Shown: in pieces, positions 22,764 through 33,436 of the stretch
Layout: every line of letters starts with the position of its first letter
How positions within the stretch are numbered: the first letter of the stretch is position 1
Source of the DNA: Aureimonas sp. AU4
GTDB lineage: Bacteria; Pseudomonadota; Alphaproteobacteria; Rhizobiales; Rhizobiaceae
Assembly: GCF_001463765.1 (NCBI RefSeq)
Contig: NZ_BBWK01000040.1
Location: forward strand, 29,324-93,323
Direction: 5' to 3'
DNA: 64,000 nucleotides
The notes under the pieces: model-generated
Database searches by the model: none
The model's input: only the letters and a program-made list of their open reading frames with translations
Told to the model about the DNA's origin: nothing
Made by a program: the position numbers and the translations under genes

Positions 22764-23477
22764 TCAGGACAGGTAGCCGAGCTGGGCGGCGAGCGCGACC
22801 GCGTGTGTGCGGTTCGAGGCGTTGAGCTTCCTCGTCGAGGAGGTCATGTGCTGCGAGACCGTGTGCTCGGAGACCTTCAGGATCAGGCCGATCTCGGAGC
22901 TCGTCTTGCCGAGCATGGCGAGCCGCAGGCAGTCGCGCTCGCGGCCCGTCAGCGGGTTGTTGCGCTGGTTCTCCTGGAAGCGGCAGACGGTCAGGATGCC
23001 GAACACGGTGAAGGTCGCGATGTGGAGATCGTCGGCCGCGGCGTCGCTTATCGGATGGCCGGGTCCCGACAGCGACAGGACGCCCGTGAAGCCGGTCAGC
23101 CCGTGCACGGGACAGTAGAGGCCCTGCAGGCAATCCTGGGCCGCCAGGAAGCGCGCCTGCGGGCTCATGTCGGGATCCGCCGGGTCGTAGCCGTAGAGCG
23201 TCTCGGCATCCCACACGAAGGGCACGGCGCCCGAGCGCAGCGCGCGCAGAACGGGCGAGAAGCGGTTCAGGCCCAGCCGCTCGAATCCGCGCCGGAACTC
23301 CTCGCTCCAGTTCGAGGAGAGGAGGCGCATCTCCGATCCCGCCTCGTCGGTGGAGGGAATGGTCATCAGGGCGTAGCGCGTGAACCCTTCGGCCCGCGCG
23401 CCCTCCTCGAGCGCGCGAAACAGGGCTTCCTCCGTGAACGGGCGCGGCAGAGCGGCGAGATATGCTTGAAGGCCCAT
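22764..23477 (-). CDS. LuxR-type regulator with autoinducer-binding-like domain
   Basis: A 237-residue regulator. Residues 1-165 look like the autoinducer-binding domain fold, with [28 protein letters not shown] and a later FVWD. The C-terminal LuxR HTH reads [25 protein letters not shown] then [10 protein letters not shown]. The Asp-Pro pair that binds acyl-homoserine lactone in TraR/LuxR is replaced by Ser-Pro, and no luxI lies nearby, so it is best called an orphan regulator that may not bind a lactone. Confidence 0.88.
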   Translation of the reverse strand: MGLQAYLAALPRPFTEEALFRALEEGARAEGFTRYALMTIPSTDEAGSEMRLLSSNWSEEFRRGFERLGLNRFSPVLRALRSGAVPFVWDAETLYGYDPADPDMSPQARFLAAQDCLQGLYCPVHGLTGFTGVLSLSGPGHPISDAAADDLHIATFTVFGILTVCRFQENQRNNPLTGRERDCLRLAMLGKTSSEIGLILKVSEHTVSQHMTSSTRKLNASNRTHAVALAAQLGYLS

Positions 23478-23735
23478 CAGATGCGGGAACGGGTCTGCGG
23501 GACGGGGGCCGGGCGTCTCATGATCGGTTCCCTGTCATCTGGAGGAGCGAACGGCTCGGGTGCCCATCTTAACGCGAAATCGCCGTATTTCGACCCGGCT
23601 TGGCAAAGGTTTGTCAGCTTTCCTTCCTATCGGCCGCCGCACGCGCGAAACCCTGGCGCGGCGCGCGCGGCGTTCCCATCTTCGGGGCCGACGGGCGCCG
23701 CGGCTGGCGGGCCCTCCCACTGGACGGCACGAGGC

Positions 23736-25046
23736 ATGACCGACTTTTCCCCCCGCGAGATCGTTTCCGAGCTGGACCGCCACATCATCGGCCAGCGCGA
23801 CGCCAAGCGCGCCGTGGCCGTGGCGCTGCGCAACCGCTGGCGCCGGCAGCAGCTGGAAGGCAGCCTGCGCGAGGAGGTCTCGCCGAAGAACATCCTGATG
23901 ATCGGTCCGACCGGCGTCGGCAAGACCGAAATCTCGCGCCGCCTCGCCAAGCTCGCGGGCGCCCCCTTCCTGAAGGTCGAGGCCACCAAGTTCACCGAGG
24001 TCGGCTATGTCGGGCGCGACGTCGAGCAGATCGTGCGCGACCTGGTGGAGGTCGGCATCGGCCTCGTGCGCGAGAGGAAGCGCGAGGAGGTGAAGGCGCG
24101 CGCCCATGCCGGCGCCGAGGAGCGGGTTCTCGACGCCCTCGTCGGCAAGACCGCCTCGCCCGCCACGCGCGATTCTTTCCGCAAGCGCCTTCGCGCCGGC
24201 GAGCTCGACGACAAGGAGATCGAGGTCGAGGTGGCCGATACCGCCTCGCCCTTCGGGGGCATGGAGATCCCCGGCATGCCGGGCGCCAACGTGGGCGTGC
24301 TCAACCTGTCGGAGATGTTCGGCAAGGCCATGGGCGGTCGCACCAAGACGCGCCGCACGAGCGTCAAGGAAAGCTACGACCTTCTGATCAACGAGGAGTC
24401 CGACAAGCTCCTCGACAACGAGGCCGTGGTCGCCGACGCGATCTTCGCGGTCGAGAACAACGGCATCGTGTTCCTGGACGAGATCGACAAGGTCGCCAAC
24501 AACGGCGACGGACGGGGCGGGGCGGGCGTCAGCCGCGAGGGCGTCCAGCGCGACCTCCTGCCGCTGGTGGAAGGCACGACGGTCGCGACCAAGCACGGCC
24601 CGGTGAAGACCGATCACATCCTCTTCATCGCGTCGGGCGCCTTCCACGTCTCCAAGCCCTCCGATCTCCTGCCCGAGCTGCAGGGCCGCCTGCCGATCCG
24701 CGTCGAGCTGCGGGCGCTGGAGCGCGACGACTTCCGCCGCATCCTCACCGAGACCGAGGCGTCGCTGATCAAGCAGTACGTGGCGCTGCTCGCCACCGAG
24801 AAGGTCGCGCTCGAGATCACCGAGGACGCGATCGACGCGATCGCCGACCTTGCCGTCCAGCTCAACGGCTCGGTCGAGAACATCGGCGCGCGCCGTCTCC
24901 AGACCGTGATGGAGCGGGTGCTCGACGAGATCTCGTTCGAGGCGCCCGACAAGGCCGGGCAGAGCTTCCGCGTCGACGCCGCCTATGTCCACAAGGCGCT
25001 GGACGGCATCGCGGGCAACACCGACCTGTCGCGCTTCATCCTCTGA
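23736..25046 (+). CDS. hslU: ATP-dependent protease ATPase subunit HslU
   Basis: A 436-residue AAA+ unfoldase partner of HslV. Visible are [20 protein letters not shown], Walker [10 protein letters not shown], the pore loop GYVGRD, an intermediate I-domain (about residues 110-225), Walker [12 protein letters not shown] and the sensor-2 GARRL motif. The C-terminal DLSRFIL tail, which inserts into HslV, is intact. It is far from hslV and convergent with a hybrid kinase, their 3' ends overlapping by 11 bp. Confidence 0.98.
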   Translation: MTDFSPREIVSELDRHIIGQRDAKRAVAVALRNRWRRQQLEGSLREEVSPKNILMIGPTGVGKTEISRRLAKLAGAPFLKVEATKFTEVGYVGRDVEQIVRDLVEVGIGLVRERKREEVKARAHAGAEERVLDALVGKTASPATRDSFRKRLRAGELDDKEIEVEVADTASPFGGMEIPGMPGANVGVLNLSEMFGKAMGGRTKTRRTSVKESYDLLINEESDKLLDNEAVVADAIFAVENNGIVFLDEIDKVANNGDGRGGAGVSREGVQRDLLPLVEGTTVATKHGPVKTDHILFIASGAFHVSKPSDLLPELQGRLPIRVELRALERDDFRRILTETEASLIKQYVALLATEKVALEITEDAIDAIADLAVQLNGSVENIGARRLQTVMERVLDEISFEAPDKAGQSFRVDAAYVHKALDGIAGNTDLSRFIL

Positions 25047-27522
25047 GCGCCTCGCCCGCTTCCGCGAGCCGCTCCAGGCTCGCGGCCAGGTCCTCCTTGC
25101 GGAAGGGCTTGGTGAGGCGCGCGACCCCGGCGGCGATGCCCTCGATCTCGGCATAGCCCGAGACGATCAGGACACCCGCCTCCGGGCGGCGGCGGCGCGC
25201 GAGCGCGGCCAGCTCCATGCCCGTCATGCCCGGCATCAGATGATCGGTGACGAGGAGGTCGAACCGCTCGCCCCCTTCCACGAGCCCGGCCGCCTCCTCG
25301 GCCGAGGCCGCCTCGACGACCTCGTAGCCGAGCTCGTCCAGCATGTCGGCCGTGCTCATGCGCACGAAGACCTCGTCGTCCACGAGAAGCACGCGCCCGC
25401 CGCGCGCGGGGGCGGCGGGTCCGACGAGGCTCGGCGCGGCGAGCGCCTCCCCCCTGGCGCGGGCCGCGCGCGGCAGCCAGAGTTCGACCTCGGTTCCCGC
25501 GCCGACCCGGCTCCGGATCGTCAGCGCACCGCCGAGCTGCGAGGCGAGCCCGTGCACCATGGACAGGCCGAGGCCCGTTCCCTTGCCGATGCCCTTGGTG
25601 GAGAAGAAGGGCTCGACCGCGCGCGCCAGCGTCGCCTCGTCCATGCCGTGGCCGGTATCCTCGACGCCGAGCCGCAGATAGGTGCCCTCGGGCAGGCGCG
25701 AGCGGTGGTCCGCCGCCACACGCTCCTCGCTGAGCGCGATGCGCAGCCGGCCGCCGTCGGGCATGGCGTCGCGCGCGTTGACCGCCAGGTTCAGGAGCGC
25801 CATCTCGATCTGGTTCGGGTCGCCCCGCGCCATGGCGAGGCCGGGCGGCGCCTCGACCACGATCTCGATCCGGGGTCCGGTGGTGCTGGAAACGAGGTCC
25901 GCCATGCCGGCGACGAGGTCGCCGAGATCGATCGCGAGCGGCTGGAGCGGCTGGCGCCGCGCGAAGGCGAGGAGGCGCTGCACCAGAAGGCTCGCGCGCT
26001 CGGCCGACTGGGCGGCGCCCGTGATCAGCCGCTGCTCGCGCTCGCCGCCCACGCCCTGCCGCTGCAGAAGATCGAGCGTGCCGACGATCGGGGTGAGAAG
26101 GTTGTTGAAGTCGTGCGCGACGCCGCCCGTCAGCTGGCCCATCGCCTCCATCTTCTGCGACTGGCGCAGCGCCTCCTGCGCCTCGAGGAGCTGGGCCTCG
26201 CGGCGCAGCCGCTCCGTCACGTCGGTGACGAACTGGTAGACGCCGACCTGCCGCCCCGCCTCGTCGCGAAGCGGGCGGAAGTTGACCTCGTAGTAGGGCC
26301 GCGCCCGGTTCGGGTCGCCGAACTCCTCGACGAAGGTCACGTGCTCGCCGGTCATGCCCCGCGCCCAGCCGGCGCGCACCTCTTCCTGCAGGTGCGGCCA
26401 GGGGGCCAGAAGCTCCAGCATGTTGTCGCCCGCCTTCGGCCGCACGCCGAAGACGCGCTCGAACTCGTCGGCATTGGCCTGGTTGAGGGCGAGGATGGTG
26501 TAGTCGAGGTCCACCGCCATCACCATGATGTCGGTGCTCTCGACGATCGAGGCGAGCATGTTGCGCTCGGCGGTGCGCTCGGCGACGCGACCCTCCAGCG
26601 TCGCGTTCAGCTCGCGCAGACGGTCCTCGGCCGCGCGGCGGTCGTGAATGTCGACCGAGGTTCCGAACCAGCGCAGGATCTCGCCGGTCTGCCGATCGCG
26701 ATAGGGCTCGGCGCGGTCGAGGAACCAGCGGTACTCGCCCCCGGCCGAGCGGATGCGGTGCTCGCAGATGTGGGTCGTCGCGCCCTCGCGCGCGGCCTGG
26801 AAGGTCGCCACGACATGGGGGGCGTCGTCGGGGTGGATGAAGGCGCCCGCGATCTCGCCGGGCGACATGGAGCTGAAGGGCGCGCCGGTATAGACCGAGA
26901 ACTGCCGGTTCAGGAACTCCATCCGCCCGTCGGCATCCGTGATCCAGATGATCTGGGGAACCGTGTCGACCATGAGGCGGAACTGCGCCTCGCTGTCGGC
27001 GAGCGCCGCCTCGGCCGCCGCGCGCGCGCGCTCGGCCGCCACGCGCCCGGTGGTCTCGGCCAGGATGCAAAAGACGCCCGCCGGCCGCCCGTCCTCGCCC
27101 GGCACCGGCGAATAGTCGAGGTTCATCCAGACCTGTTCGGGGTGCCCGTGGCGCAGGAGCGTCAGTTCCTGGTCCCGGTAATGCAGCGTCTCCCCCGCCA
27201 GGACCTGCCCCATGACGTTGTCGTTGAAGGCGGCGACCTCGCCCCAGCCCTCGCGGACCTTCGAGCCCAGAAGCTCGGGGTGGCGCCCGCCCGCAAAGCG
27301 CGAATAGCTGTCGTTGTAGAGCATGATGCCGTCGGCGCCCCAGAGCATCACGATCGGCACCGGCGAGGCGAGAAGCAGCTGAAGCGCGGTGCGCAGGCTC
27401 GGCGGCCAGCCCTCGACGGGGCCGAGCGCCGTCTCGCTCCAGTCTCGGGCGGCGATCAGCCTGCCGCAGTCGCCTCCGGCGCGAAGGCTCTCCCGAAAAG
27501 TTCGGGCTTGCGCATCGGGCAC
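25036..27522 (-). CDS. PAS-containing hybrid sensor histidine kinase
   Basis: An 828-residue soluble hybrid kinase with no membrane segment. Three PAS-like domains lie at about 45-160, 175-300 and 320-440. HisKA follows with phospho-acceptor His470 (GGVAHDFNN), then HATPase_c with Asn582 and G1 box DTGHGM at 622-627, and a C-terminal receiver at 708-820 with phospho-acceptor Asp760 (LLVTD) and Lys805. This layout is common in light- or redox-sensing alphaproteobacterial kinases, but the PAS domains lack the NCRFL motif of LOV domains. Signal unknown. Confidence 0.95.
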   Translation of the reverse strand: MPDAQARTFRESLRAGGDCGRLIAARDWSETALGPVEGWPPSLRTALQLLLASPVPIVMLWGADGIMLYNDSYSRFAGGRHPELLGSKVREGWGEVAAFNDNVMGQVLAGETLHYRDQELTLLRHGHPEQVWMNLDYSPVPGEDGRPAGVFCILAETTGRVAAERARAAAEAALADSEAQFRLMVDTVPQIIWITDADGRMEFLNRQFSVYTGAPFSSMSPGEIAGAFIHPDDAPHVVATFQAAREGATTHICEHRIRSAGGEYRWFLDRAEPYRDRQTGEILRWFGTSVDIHDRRAAEDRLRELNATLEGRVAERTAERNMLASIVESTDIMVMAVDLDYTILALNQANADEFERVFGVRPKAGDNMLELLAPWPHLQEEVRAGWARGMTGEHVTFVEEFGDPNRARPYYEVNFRPLRDEAGRQVGVYQFVTDVTERLRREAQLLEAQEALRQSQKMEAMGQLTGGVAHDFNNLLTPIVGTLDLLQRQGVGGEREQRLITGAAQSAERASLLVQRLLAFARRQPLQPLAIDLGDLVAGMADLVSSTTGPRIEIVVEAPPGLAMARGDPNQIEMALLNLAVNARDAMPDGGRLRIALSEERVAADHRSRLPEGTYLRLGVEDTGHGMDEATLARAVEPFFSTKGIGKGTGLGLSMVHGLASQLGGALTIRSRVGAGTEVELWLPRAARARGEALAAPSLVGPAAPARGGRVLLVDDEVFVRMSTADMLDELGYEVVEAASAEEAAGLVEGGERFDLLVTDHLMPGMTGMELAALARRRRPEAGVLIVSGYAEIEGIAAGVARLTKPFRKEDLAASLERLAEAGEALRG

Positions 27523-27659
27523 ACGTCTCTCCCTGGTCGTCCGCGGGACGCCGCTTCGCGTTCCCTCCGCAACGCTTTAGTCGTTTCGCGCCGCCGCGTC
27601 ATGATCGAAGATGCCGCCGTCATGGATCGCGTCGCAGTTTTCTTCCTCCCTGCCGCCGC

Positions 27660-29024
27660 TCAGTGCGTCAGGGCGAGCGGCTTGGCGATCGAGCTGATGA
27701 TCTGCTCGACGGCGCGGTCGATGTCGGCGGGGCTCGAGGCGTCGTAATAGTCGCCCGCCGCGCTGACGCAGGCCGCCATGTTCCTGTCGATGTAGGTGTG
27801 CAGCCAGTCCTTGATGGCCGTGAACTTGGCGTTCGAGTCCTGCGCCGGCACGAGATACTTGGTGTTGACGGCGATGACGCGCACGCCCTTGTCCTTGAGG
27901 GGCTGGCACATGCGCGGGTCGAAGGACTGGATCTTGCCGCCCCAGTCGCCGGCGGTGGGCTCGAAGTACACGAAGTTCGGGTCCCAGGTGATGCCGTCGT
28001 GGTCCGGATATTCCATCTGGGTGTCCTCGGTGCCGTCGGTCATCAGAACCACGATCGCCTTGGCCTTGTCGGGCGACAGGCCGTCGCCGGGCGTTCCGAT
28101 GAGGCTCTGCAGGCTCCTGAAGGCGACATGTGCGTTGGTGCCGCCCTCGCGCGTCGAGGTGGCGAGCTTCGCGATGGCGGTGCTGGCCGTCGCGGCCGTG
28201 CCGGTGAGCGCCAGCGGCGTGTCGAACGAGGAATGGAACGTGTGGATCGCGACCTGGTAGTGCTTGTCCTCCTGACCGAGGAGGCTCGTCGCAAGCTTGC
28301 CGACCGCGTCCCGCACCACGTCGATGCGCATGCGCGCGCCGTTGTCGTGCGCCATGTCGTAGGTGCTCTTGGTGGGATAGCGCGGATCGTTGCTCTTGAA
28401 CTCGGACTGGACGATGTGACAGCCGAAGGCGCAGCCGTTCGAGCCGACCCAGGAGCCCGAACCGCTGAAGCGCCGGACCTGCATGTTGCGGATGATGTCC
28501 TGGTCCGCCGCGGTCGCGCCGATGCCCATGGACTGCGAGATGTCGAGAAGGACGTGGACGTTCACGTAAGGGGGCAGCGTCATGCTGGCGCCCGACGCCC
28601 CGCCGACCGCGAACGAATCGACGCCGAAGAGGCGCGCGAACACGGTCGGCACGCCCGCCGCGTAGCGCGTCTGCGAGGTGATCGTGGCCCCCGAGACGGC
28701 GACGGTGACCTCGGCGGTATCGAGCGCGGAGTCGATGATGCGCTGCGACTGGGCGGTGAGGTAGGCCCTGCCTTCCGCCTCGCCCGCCGCGATCGCGGCG
28801 GCCTGCGTCTGCTTGCCCTCGTTGAGGACGTCCACGGTGCGCCGGACGGCGGCGAGCGCCGCGCTGTCGATGGCGAGCTCCAGCCGCCGCTTGACCAGAA
28901 CGGACTTGGCGTAGTCCGTGGCCAGGCCCGTGAAGCCCAGGAGCGGCACCAGCGTCAGGCCGAAGATGATCGCGACGCCGCCACGCCGGTCGCGCCGGAA
29001 CGCCCTGCCGATGCTCGGTCTCAT
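27660..29024 (-). CDS. TadG-like pilus protein with von Willebrand factor A domain
   Basis: A 454-residue protein. Residues 14-37 are a membrane anchor (RRGGVAIIFGLTLVPLLG) in the TadE/TadG pseudopilin-like N-terminus, followed by an ATDYAKSVLVKRRLELAIDSAALAA helix. A vWA domain starts near 156, with the MIDAS motif DISQS at 161-165 and a later MTDGTED. It contains several cysteines. The ATG at 29024 overlaps the upstream stop as ATGA; a GTG at 29042 is possible. It is the last gene of a tadE-tadE-tadG operon. Confidence 0.9.
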   Translation of the reverse strand: MRPSIGRAFRRDRRGGVAIIFGLTLVPLLGFTGLATDYAKSVLVKRRLELAIDSAALAAVRRTVDVLNEGKQTQAAAIAAGEAEGRAYLTAQSQRIIDSALDTAEVTVAVSGATITSQTRYAAGVPTVFARLFGVDSFAVGGASGASMTLPPYVNVHVLLDISQSMGIGATAADQDIIRNMQVRRFSGSGSWVGSNGCAFGCHIVQSEFKSNDPRYPTKSTYDMAHDNGARMRIDVVRDAVGKLATSLLGQEDKHYQVAIHTFHSSFDTPLALTGTAATASTAIAKLATSTREGGTNAHVAFRSLQSLIGTPGDGLSPDKAKAIVVLMTDGTEDTQMEYPDHDGITWDPNFVYFEPTAGDWGGKIQSFDPRMCQPLKDKGVRVIAVNTKYLVPAQDSNAKFTAIKDWLHTYIDRNMAACVSAAGDYYDASSPADIDRAVEQIISSIAKPLALTH

Positions 29025-29722
29025 GAGTTGACCCCCGGACACAGCCTGACTTGAGGATTGGCGGCGCCCGTTCCCGACAGAACGATGCGCGATGCGTTGC
29101 GCGGCAGGAACCAGCTCGATTCCGCCATGGTGGTCGTCAGCGAGCCCGCCAGCCCCCCGAGGAAATTGCTGGTTCCCGCGAGATAGGGGGCGTAGGGCAG
29201 CGTGGCGCGCACGAAGAGCACGCTGCCCGAGCCGTAGAGTTCGCTCGGGATCGTCTCGCTCGTCGGCGCGACCGCGGCGCCGGACGGGATCTTGCCGCAG
29301 GCGACGGGCGACTGGCCGACGCTCCAGGCGACGTTGCCCTCGTATTCGCAGGCGGTCTGGCAGGCGCTGTCGCGCTTGGTGAAGGCGATGCTGGTGATCG
29401 TCACCGACAGGGCGTCGCTCCAGCCGCCGCGCCCGAGCCGCTCGGCCGTCCGCAGGGCCTCGGGCGCGATCAGCGGCGCCGCGCTCCAGATGCGCTGGAC
29501 GTCACCGGCCTGCGCCGAGGCGGGCAGCTGCGAGGCCATCTGGCCGATCATGCTGACCGTGCGCACGACCTGATTGTTGGTCTGGATGTACTTGCTGATC
29601 TCGAACGTGCCGAGGAGCAGCACCAGGAGCACGGGAAGAATGAAGGCGAACTCGATGGCGGCCACGCCCCGCTCGCTCGCGCCGAACGCCATCAGGAGGG
29701 AACGCAAGGGGGAACGGCTCAC
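29021..29722 (-). CDS. TadE-like pilus assembly protein 1
   Basis: A 233-residue protein with the TadE pattern: ASERGVAAIEFAFILPVLLVLLLGTFEISKYI near the N-terminus, one membrane helix, and an extracytoplasmic region with cysteines at CQTAC and later. The GTG start at 29722 overlaps the upstream stop as GTGA, giving coupled translation on both sides. TadE-family proteins are pseudopilin-like components of Flp/Tad systems. Confidence 0.88.
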   Translation of the reverse strand: MSRSPLRSLLMAFGASERGVAAIEFAFILPVLLVLLLGTFEISKYIQTNNQVVRTVSMIGQMASQLPASAQAGDVQRIWSAAPLIAPEALRTAERLGRGGWSDALSVTITSIAFTKRDSACQTACEYEGNVAWSVGQSPVACGKIPSGAAVAPTSETIPSELYGSGSVLFVRATLPYAPYLAGTSNFLGGLAGSLTTTMAESSWFLPRNASRIVLSGTGAANPQVRLCPGVNS

Positions 29723-30276
29723 TGGCACGGCCCCGTCTGCTGGGCGTCCACCGGCTCGTTGCGCCAGGCGGCGAAGGACTGGAGCATGGTGACGCGCTCG
29801 CCCGCATAGGTCGTGAACATGCCGTCCGGCAGGAGCGCGGAGAGGAGGGGCGGCTGCGGATAGGATACGCGCAGGAACATGTACTGCCCCGTCGATCCGA
29901 TGCAGAAGCGGTTGCCGGACAGCGAGCCGACCGCGACCCCGCTCCAGGTGTTGCCGTCGAACGAGGAGCTGGCAGCCGGCAGGATGCCGACGTCGACGAT
30001 CACGCGCGAGCAGTCCAGGAAGGAGCCAAGCGCCGGGCACAGGCGGTTGTCGCGGAACTTCTGCGCCGTGTCGTCCTGGGCCTGCTGGGCGACGCCGAGC
30101 TGCATGGCGCGAGAGGCCACGACCGTCGCATCGTCCAGACGGTGCTGCAGGAACAGGAGCCGCGCCACCTCGAAATGACCGAGAAGAAGCAGGAAGAACA
30201 CCGAGCCGAGCAGGGCGAACTCGATGGCCGCGGTCCCCGACGCATTCCCGGCGAAGATGGATATTTTCCGCGTCAC
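29719..30276 (-). CDS. TadE-like pilus assembly protein 2
   Basis: A 185-residue protein with the same N-terminal pattern (SGTAAIEFALLGSVFFLLLLGHFEVARLLF) followed by QHRLDDATVVASRAMQLG and an extracytoplasmic domain. The start codon is GTG at 30276 after GAGGG. First gene of the three-gene operon. Confidence 0.88.
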   Translation of the reverse strand: MTRKISIFAGNASGTAAIEFALLGSVFFLLLLGHFEVARLLFLQHRLDDATVVASRAMQLGVAQQAQDDTAQKFRDNRLCPALGSFLDCSRVIVDVGILPAASSSFDGNTWSGVAVGSLSGNRFCIGSTGQYMFLRVSYPQPPLLSALLPDGMFTTYAGERVTMLQSFAAWRNEPVDAQQTGPCQ

Positions 30277-30561
30277 GGGACCCTCGCGATCCGGCGCACC
30301 TGCTTCGGATCACGCAGAACGTTGCATGCGGCAACTTAAGGCCGCTCTAATTCCAGGGTCTGTATTGCTACGGAAGAAGCAAGTCCGGACGGCACACCGG
30401 CGGGTTGTGTCGTGCTGTCCGACTGTCATCCCAGCGGGAGTTGCTTGCTCCCGTCTTCGCGGCGCGCGGCGCCCGACGCCCGCGGCTTTGACAAGCAGGT
30501 CATCCGCGCGGAGGGATGAGCCGGGGGCGTCGCCGTCGCCCCGTCCGGCCGGGAGCAGTTC

Positions 30562-31875
30562 ATGAGTACATCCGTCTCCTTCGAGGACGCCCTCGCCCGC
30601 ATCGGCGCGGGCCCCTTCCAGCGGCGTCTTCTTCTGGTGTTCGGCCTCGTCTGGGCGGCGGACGCGATGCAGGTGCTGAGCGTCGGCTTCGCCGCGCCCT
30701 CGCTGGCGGCCGAGTTCGGCCTGAGCGTGCCGCAGGCGCTGCAGGTCGGCACCGCCTTCTTCGCCGGAATGCTGGTCGGGGCGAGCCTCTTCGGGCGGCT
30801 CGCCGACCGGATCGGGCGGCGGCGCGTCCTTTTCCTGACGATCGCGATCGACGCCCTGTTCGGTCTCGCCTCGGCCTTCGCGCCGGACTTCGCGTGGCTC
30901 CTCGCCTTCCGCTTCCTCACGGGGCTCGGCGTCGGCGGCACGCTGCCCGTCGACTACGCGCTGATGGCCGAGTTCCTGCCGGCCAAGGGGCGGGGCCGCT
31001 GGCTGGTCGCGCTGGAGGGCTTCTGGGCGCTCGGCACGATCGCGCTGGCGCTCGCCGCGCTCGCCGCGCCCCGTCTCTCGGATGGCCCGGCCTGGCGCAC
31101 GATCTTCCTTCTCACCGCGCTTCCCGCGCTGGTGGGTCTGGCCGCGCGCTTCTTCGTGCCGGAGTCGCCGCTCTACCTCCTGCGCCGGGGCCGCGAACGG
31201 GAAGCCCGCGCCGTTCTGGAACGGCTCGCGCGCATCAACCGCTACCAGGGCGAACTGCCGGCCGTCGCCCCCGCGCCCCGAACCGCTGCCGGCGGCTCGA
31301 TCCTCGGGCCGGACCTGCGGCGCCGCACGCTTCTCATCCTCCTCGTCTGGCTTCTCGTCTCGATGAGCTATTACGGCGTCTTCGTCTGGCTGCCGGTGAA
31401 GCTCGCCGCGCAGGGCTTCGGCTTCCTGCGCGGAGAGCTCTTCCTGCTCGTGGTGGCGCTGGCGCAGCTGCCGGGCTACGCGCTGGCGGCCTACGGCGTC
31501 GAGCGCTGGGGGCGGCGACCGACGCTGGCCGGCTTCCTCGTCCTCAGCGCGGCGGGCTGCCTTCTCTATGGGCTGGACCCTTCTGCGGCGCTCGTTGCCG
31601 CCTCGACGCTCCTCATGAGCTTCGCCCTCCTCGGCACCTGGGGGGCGCTCTACGCCTGGACGCCGGAGCTCTACCCCACGCATCTGCGCGCGACCGGCAT
31701 GGGGGCGGCGGGCGCGGTGGCGCGGCTCGGCGGGCTTCTGGCGCCCAGCCTCCTCGCGCCGCTCGCCGCGCAGAGCTTTGCGGGCGCGCTCGGCCTCTAC
31801 GCGGCGTTCCTAGTGGCGGCCGCCGTGGCGGCGCTCTCGCTCAAGGCCGAAACGCGCGGCGCGGCGCTGGGTTGA
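30562..31875 (+). CDS. Major facilitator superfamily transporter
   Basis: A 437-residue protein with twelve predicted membrane helices in two halves. The MFS signature between helices 2 and 3 is GRLADRIGRRRVL, and in the second half VERWGRRPTL. The style (VGFAAPSLAAEFGLS, RFLTGLGVGGTLPVDYALMAEFLPAKGRG) fits the aromatic-acid or sugar-porter-like subfamily, but the substrate is unknown. Its 3' end overlaps the convergent amidotransferase gene by 79 bp. Confidence 0.93.
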   Translation: MSTSVSFEDALARIGAGPFQRRLLLVFGLVWAADAMQVLSVGFAAPSLAAEFGLSVPQALQVGTAFFAGMLVGASLFGRLADRIGRRRVLFLTIAIDALFGLASAFAPDFAWLLAFRFLTGLGVGGTLPVDYALMAEFLPAKGRGRWLVALEGFWALGTIALALAALAAPRLSDGPAWRTIFLLTALPALVGLAARFFVPESPLYLLRRGREREARAVLERLARINRYQGELPAVAPAPRTAAGGSILGPDLRRRTLLILLVWLLVSMSYYGVFVWLPVKLAAQGFGFLRGELFLLVVALAQLPGYALAAYGVERWGRRPTLAGFLVLSAAGCLLYGLDPSAALVAASTLLMSFALLGTWGALYAWTPELYPTHLRATGMGAAGAVARLGGLLAPSLLAPLAAQSFAGALGLYAAFLVAAAVAALSLKAETRGAALG

Positions 31876-32657
31876 GCGTGGGCGCTCGGCTGAGCCAGCG
31901 GATCGAAGCGGCGCAGGCGCGCCTCGCCGTTCGCCACTTCGAGAACCGAGCCCGGCGGGATGGGCTGCCAGCCGGCCGGGTCGCAGCCGCAGGGCTCCGA
32001 GGCGACCAGCGCCGAGCCCGCTCCGAGCTTCACGTAGAGCGAGGGCGGCTGGCCGTCGCTCGCCCAGCGGAAGGCGAAGAGGCGCGTGCCGTCGGAATGG
32101 ACGGCCGCAAAGCGCAGCGCCTCGTCGGGACCCCCGTTGAGGGCGAGGATCTCGCGCAGGGTCGCGGCATAGGCGCCGGCCGGATCGACTTCCGAGCCGC
32201 GGCCGAGCGCGGCCAGGAAGATCGCCTCCGAGTCGCAGGTCCCGCGCCGCTCGGCATAGAGCGCGTCGGGGATCATCGCCTCGACCTCGCGCCGCAGGCG
32301 CGGATAGTCGCCGATCTGCCCGTTGTGCATGAAGAGCTGCTTTCCCTGCGCGAAGGGATGGCAGTTGCCGGTGGAGACCTCGCCCGAGGTCGCCGCCCGC
32401 ACATGGGCGAGAAACAGCCGCGAGCGGATCTGCCGGCAGAGCGAGACGAGGTTGCGGTCGCTCCAGGCCGGCAGGATGCCCCGGTAGAGGCCCGGCTCCT
32501 CGCGCTCGCCATACCAGCCGAGGCCGCAGCCGTCGCCGTTGACGACGGTGCGCGCCTCGCGCGCGGCCATGGACTGGGAGACCAGCGAGCCTTCCGGGTG
32601 GATCAGGAGATCCTCCAGGAAGAGGGGCTGGCCGGAATAGGCGAGAAGGCGGCACAT
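31797..32657 (-). CDS. Class II glutamine amidotransferase, YafJ type
   Basis: A 286-residue protein starting MCRLLAYSG, where Cys2 is the N-terminal nucleophile after Met removal. NGDGCGLGWYG, FLAHVRAATSGEVSTGNCHPF and LFMHNGQIGDY complete the glutaminase domain. There is no fused synthase domain, as in YafJ and EgtC; no ergothioneine genes are adjacent. The last 25 residues are Ala/Ser rich and are encoded antisense to the end of the MFS gene, so the C-terminus may not be conserved. Confidence 0.9.
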   Translation of the reverse strand: MCRLLAYSGQPLFLEDLLIHPEGSLVSQSMAAREARTVVNGDGCGLGWYGEREEPGLYRGILPAWSDRNLVSLCRQIRSRLFLAHVRAATSGEVSTGNCHPFAQGKQLFMHNGQIGDYPRLRREVEAMIPDALYAERRGTCDSEAIFLAALGRGSEVDPAGAYAATLREILALNGGPDEALRFAAVHSDGTRLFAFRWASDGQPPSLYVKLGAGSALVASEPCGCDPAGWQPIPPGSVLEVANGEARLRRFDPLAQPSAHAQPSAAPRVSALSESAATAAATRNAA

Positions 32658-32698
32658 GCGGGGAAGGCTCTGCGTGGGAGGCGGCGCGTCGCCCGATC

Positions 32699-33436
32699 CT
32701 ATGCTGCGATGCGTTCCCCAAGCTGGCGCGGGGCCGCGAGGGGCTCGCCGAGCGCCAGCCGGATCGCGGCCTCGGCATGGATCGTGGTGGAGTCGAAGCC
32801 GGGAAGCACCTGCTTGGCGGGATCGAGCAGAAGGCAGATCTCGGTGCAGCCGAGGATGACGCTGTCGGCGCCCTGGTCGCGGCCGCGCCGGACGACCTCC
32901 TCCATCTCTTGGCGCGACGCGTCGAGGACACGGCCGGCGCACAGCTCCTCGAAGATGACGCGGTGCACCAGCGCCCGGTCCGCCTCGTTCGGCACGATCG
33001 GGCGAAGGCCGGCGCCGGCCTCCATGCGCGCATGGTAGAAGCCGTGCTCCATCGTGTAGCGCGTGGCCAGAAGCAGCGGGCGGCTGTGGCCGGCCTCCGC
33101 GATGCGCCGTCCGGTCTCGGCCACGATGTCGACGAGCGGGATGCCGACGGCGGCCTGCACGGCGTCGGCGACGAGATGCATCGTGTTGGTGCAGATCAGG
33201 ATGCAGTCCGCGCCGGCCCGCTCCAGACCTTGCGCGCTTCGCGCCAGCATGCGGGCCGCCTCGTCCCAGCGCCCCGCTTTCTGGAGCGCCACCACGGCCG
33301 AGAAGTCGAGCGAGTGGACGAGGACGTCGGCCGAGGCGAGTCCGCCGAGACGCTCGCGCACCGCCTCGTTGAGAAGACGATAGTAGACCGCCGTCGATTC
33401 CCAGCTCATGCCCCCGATCAGCCCGATCCGCTTCAT
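32699..33436 (-). CDS. Aspartate/glutamate racemase family protein
   Basis: A 245-residue PLP-independent racemase. The two catalytic cysteines lie in CTNTMH (near residue 83) and GCTEI (near 195), and the start [15 protein letters not shown] is typical of aspartate racemases (YgeA type). It probably interconverts L and D acidic amino acids in the cytoplasm. The ATG at 33436 follows GGAGCGGG. It is divergent from an Lrp-family regulator, its likely controller. Confidence 0.93.
   Translation of the reverse strand: MKRIGLIGGMSWESTAVYYRLLNEAVRERLGGLASADVLVHSLDFSAVVALQKAGRWDEAARMLARSAQGLERAGADCILICTNTMHLVADAVQAAVGIPLVDIVAETGRRIAEAGHSRPLLLATRYTMEHGFYHARMEAGAGLRPIVPNEADRALVHRVIFEELCAGRVLDASRQEMEEVVRRGRDQGADSVILGCTEICLLLDPAKQVLPGFDSTTIHAEAAIRLALGEPLAAPRQLGERIAA

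Noticed and set aside
24985..27747. A 920-residue plus-strand frame antisense to the hybrid kinase
   Set aside because: Composition is a mirror of the kinase codons, no domain is recognisable, and the kinase on the other strand is complete.
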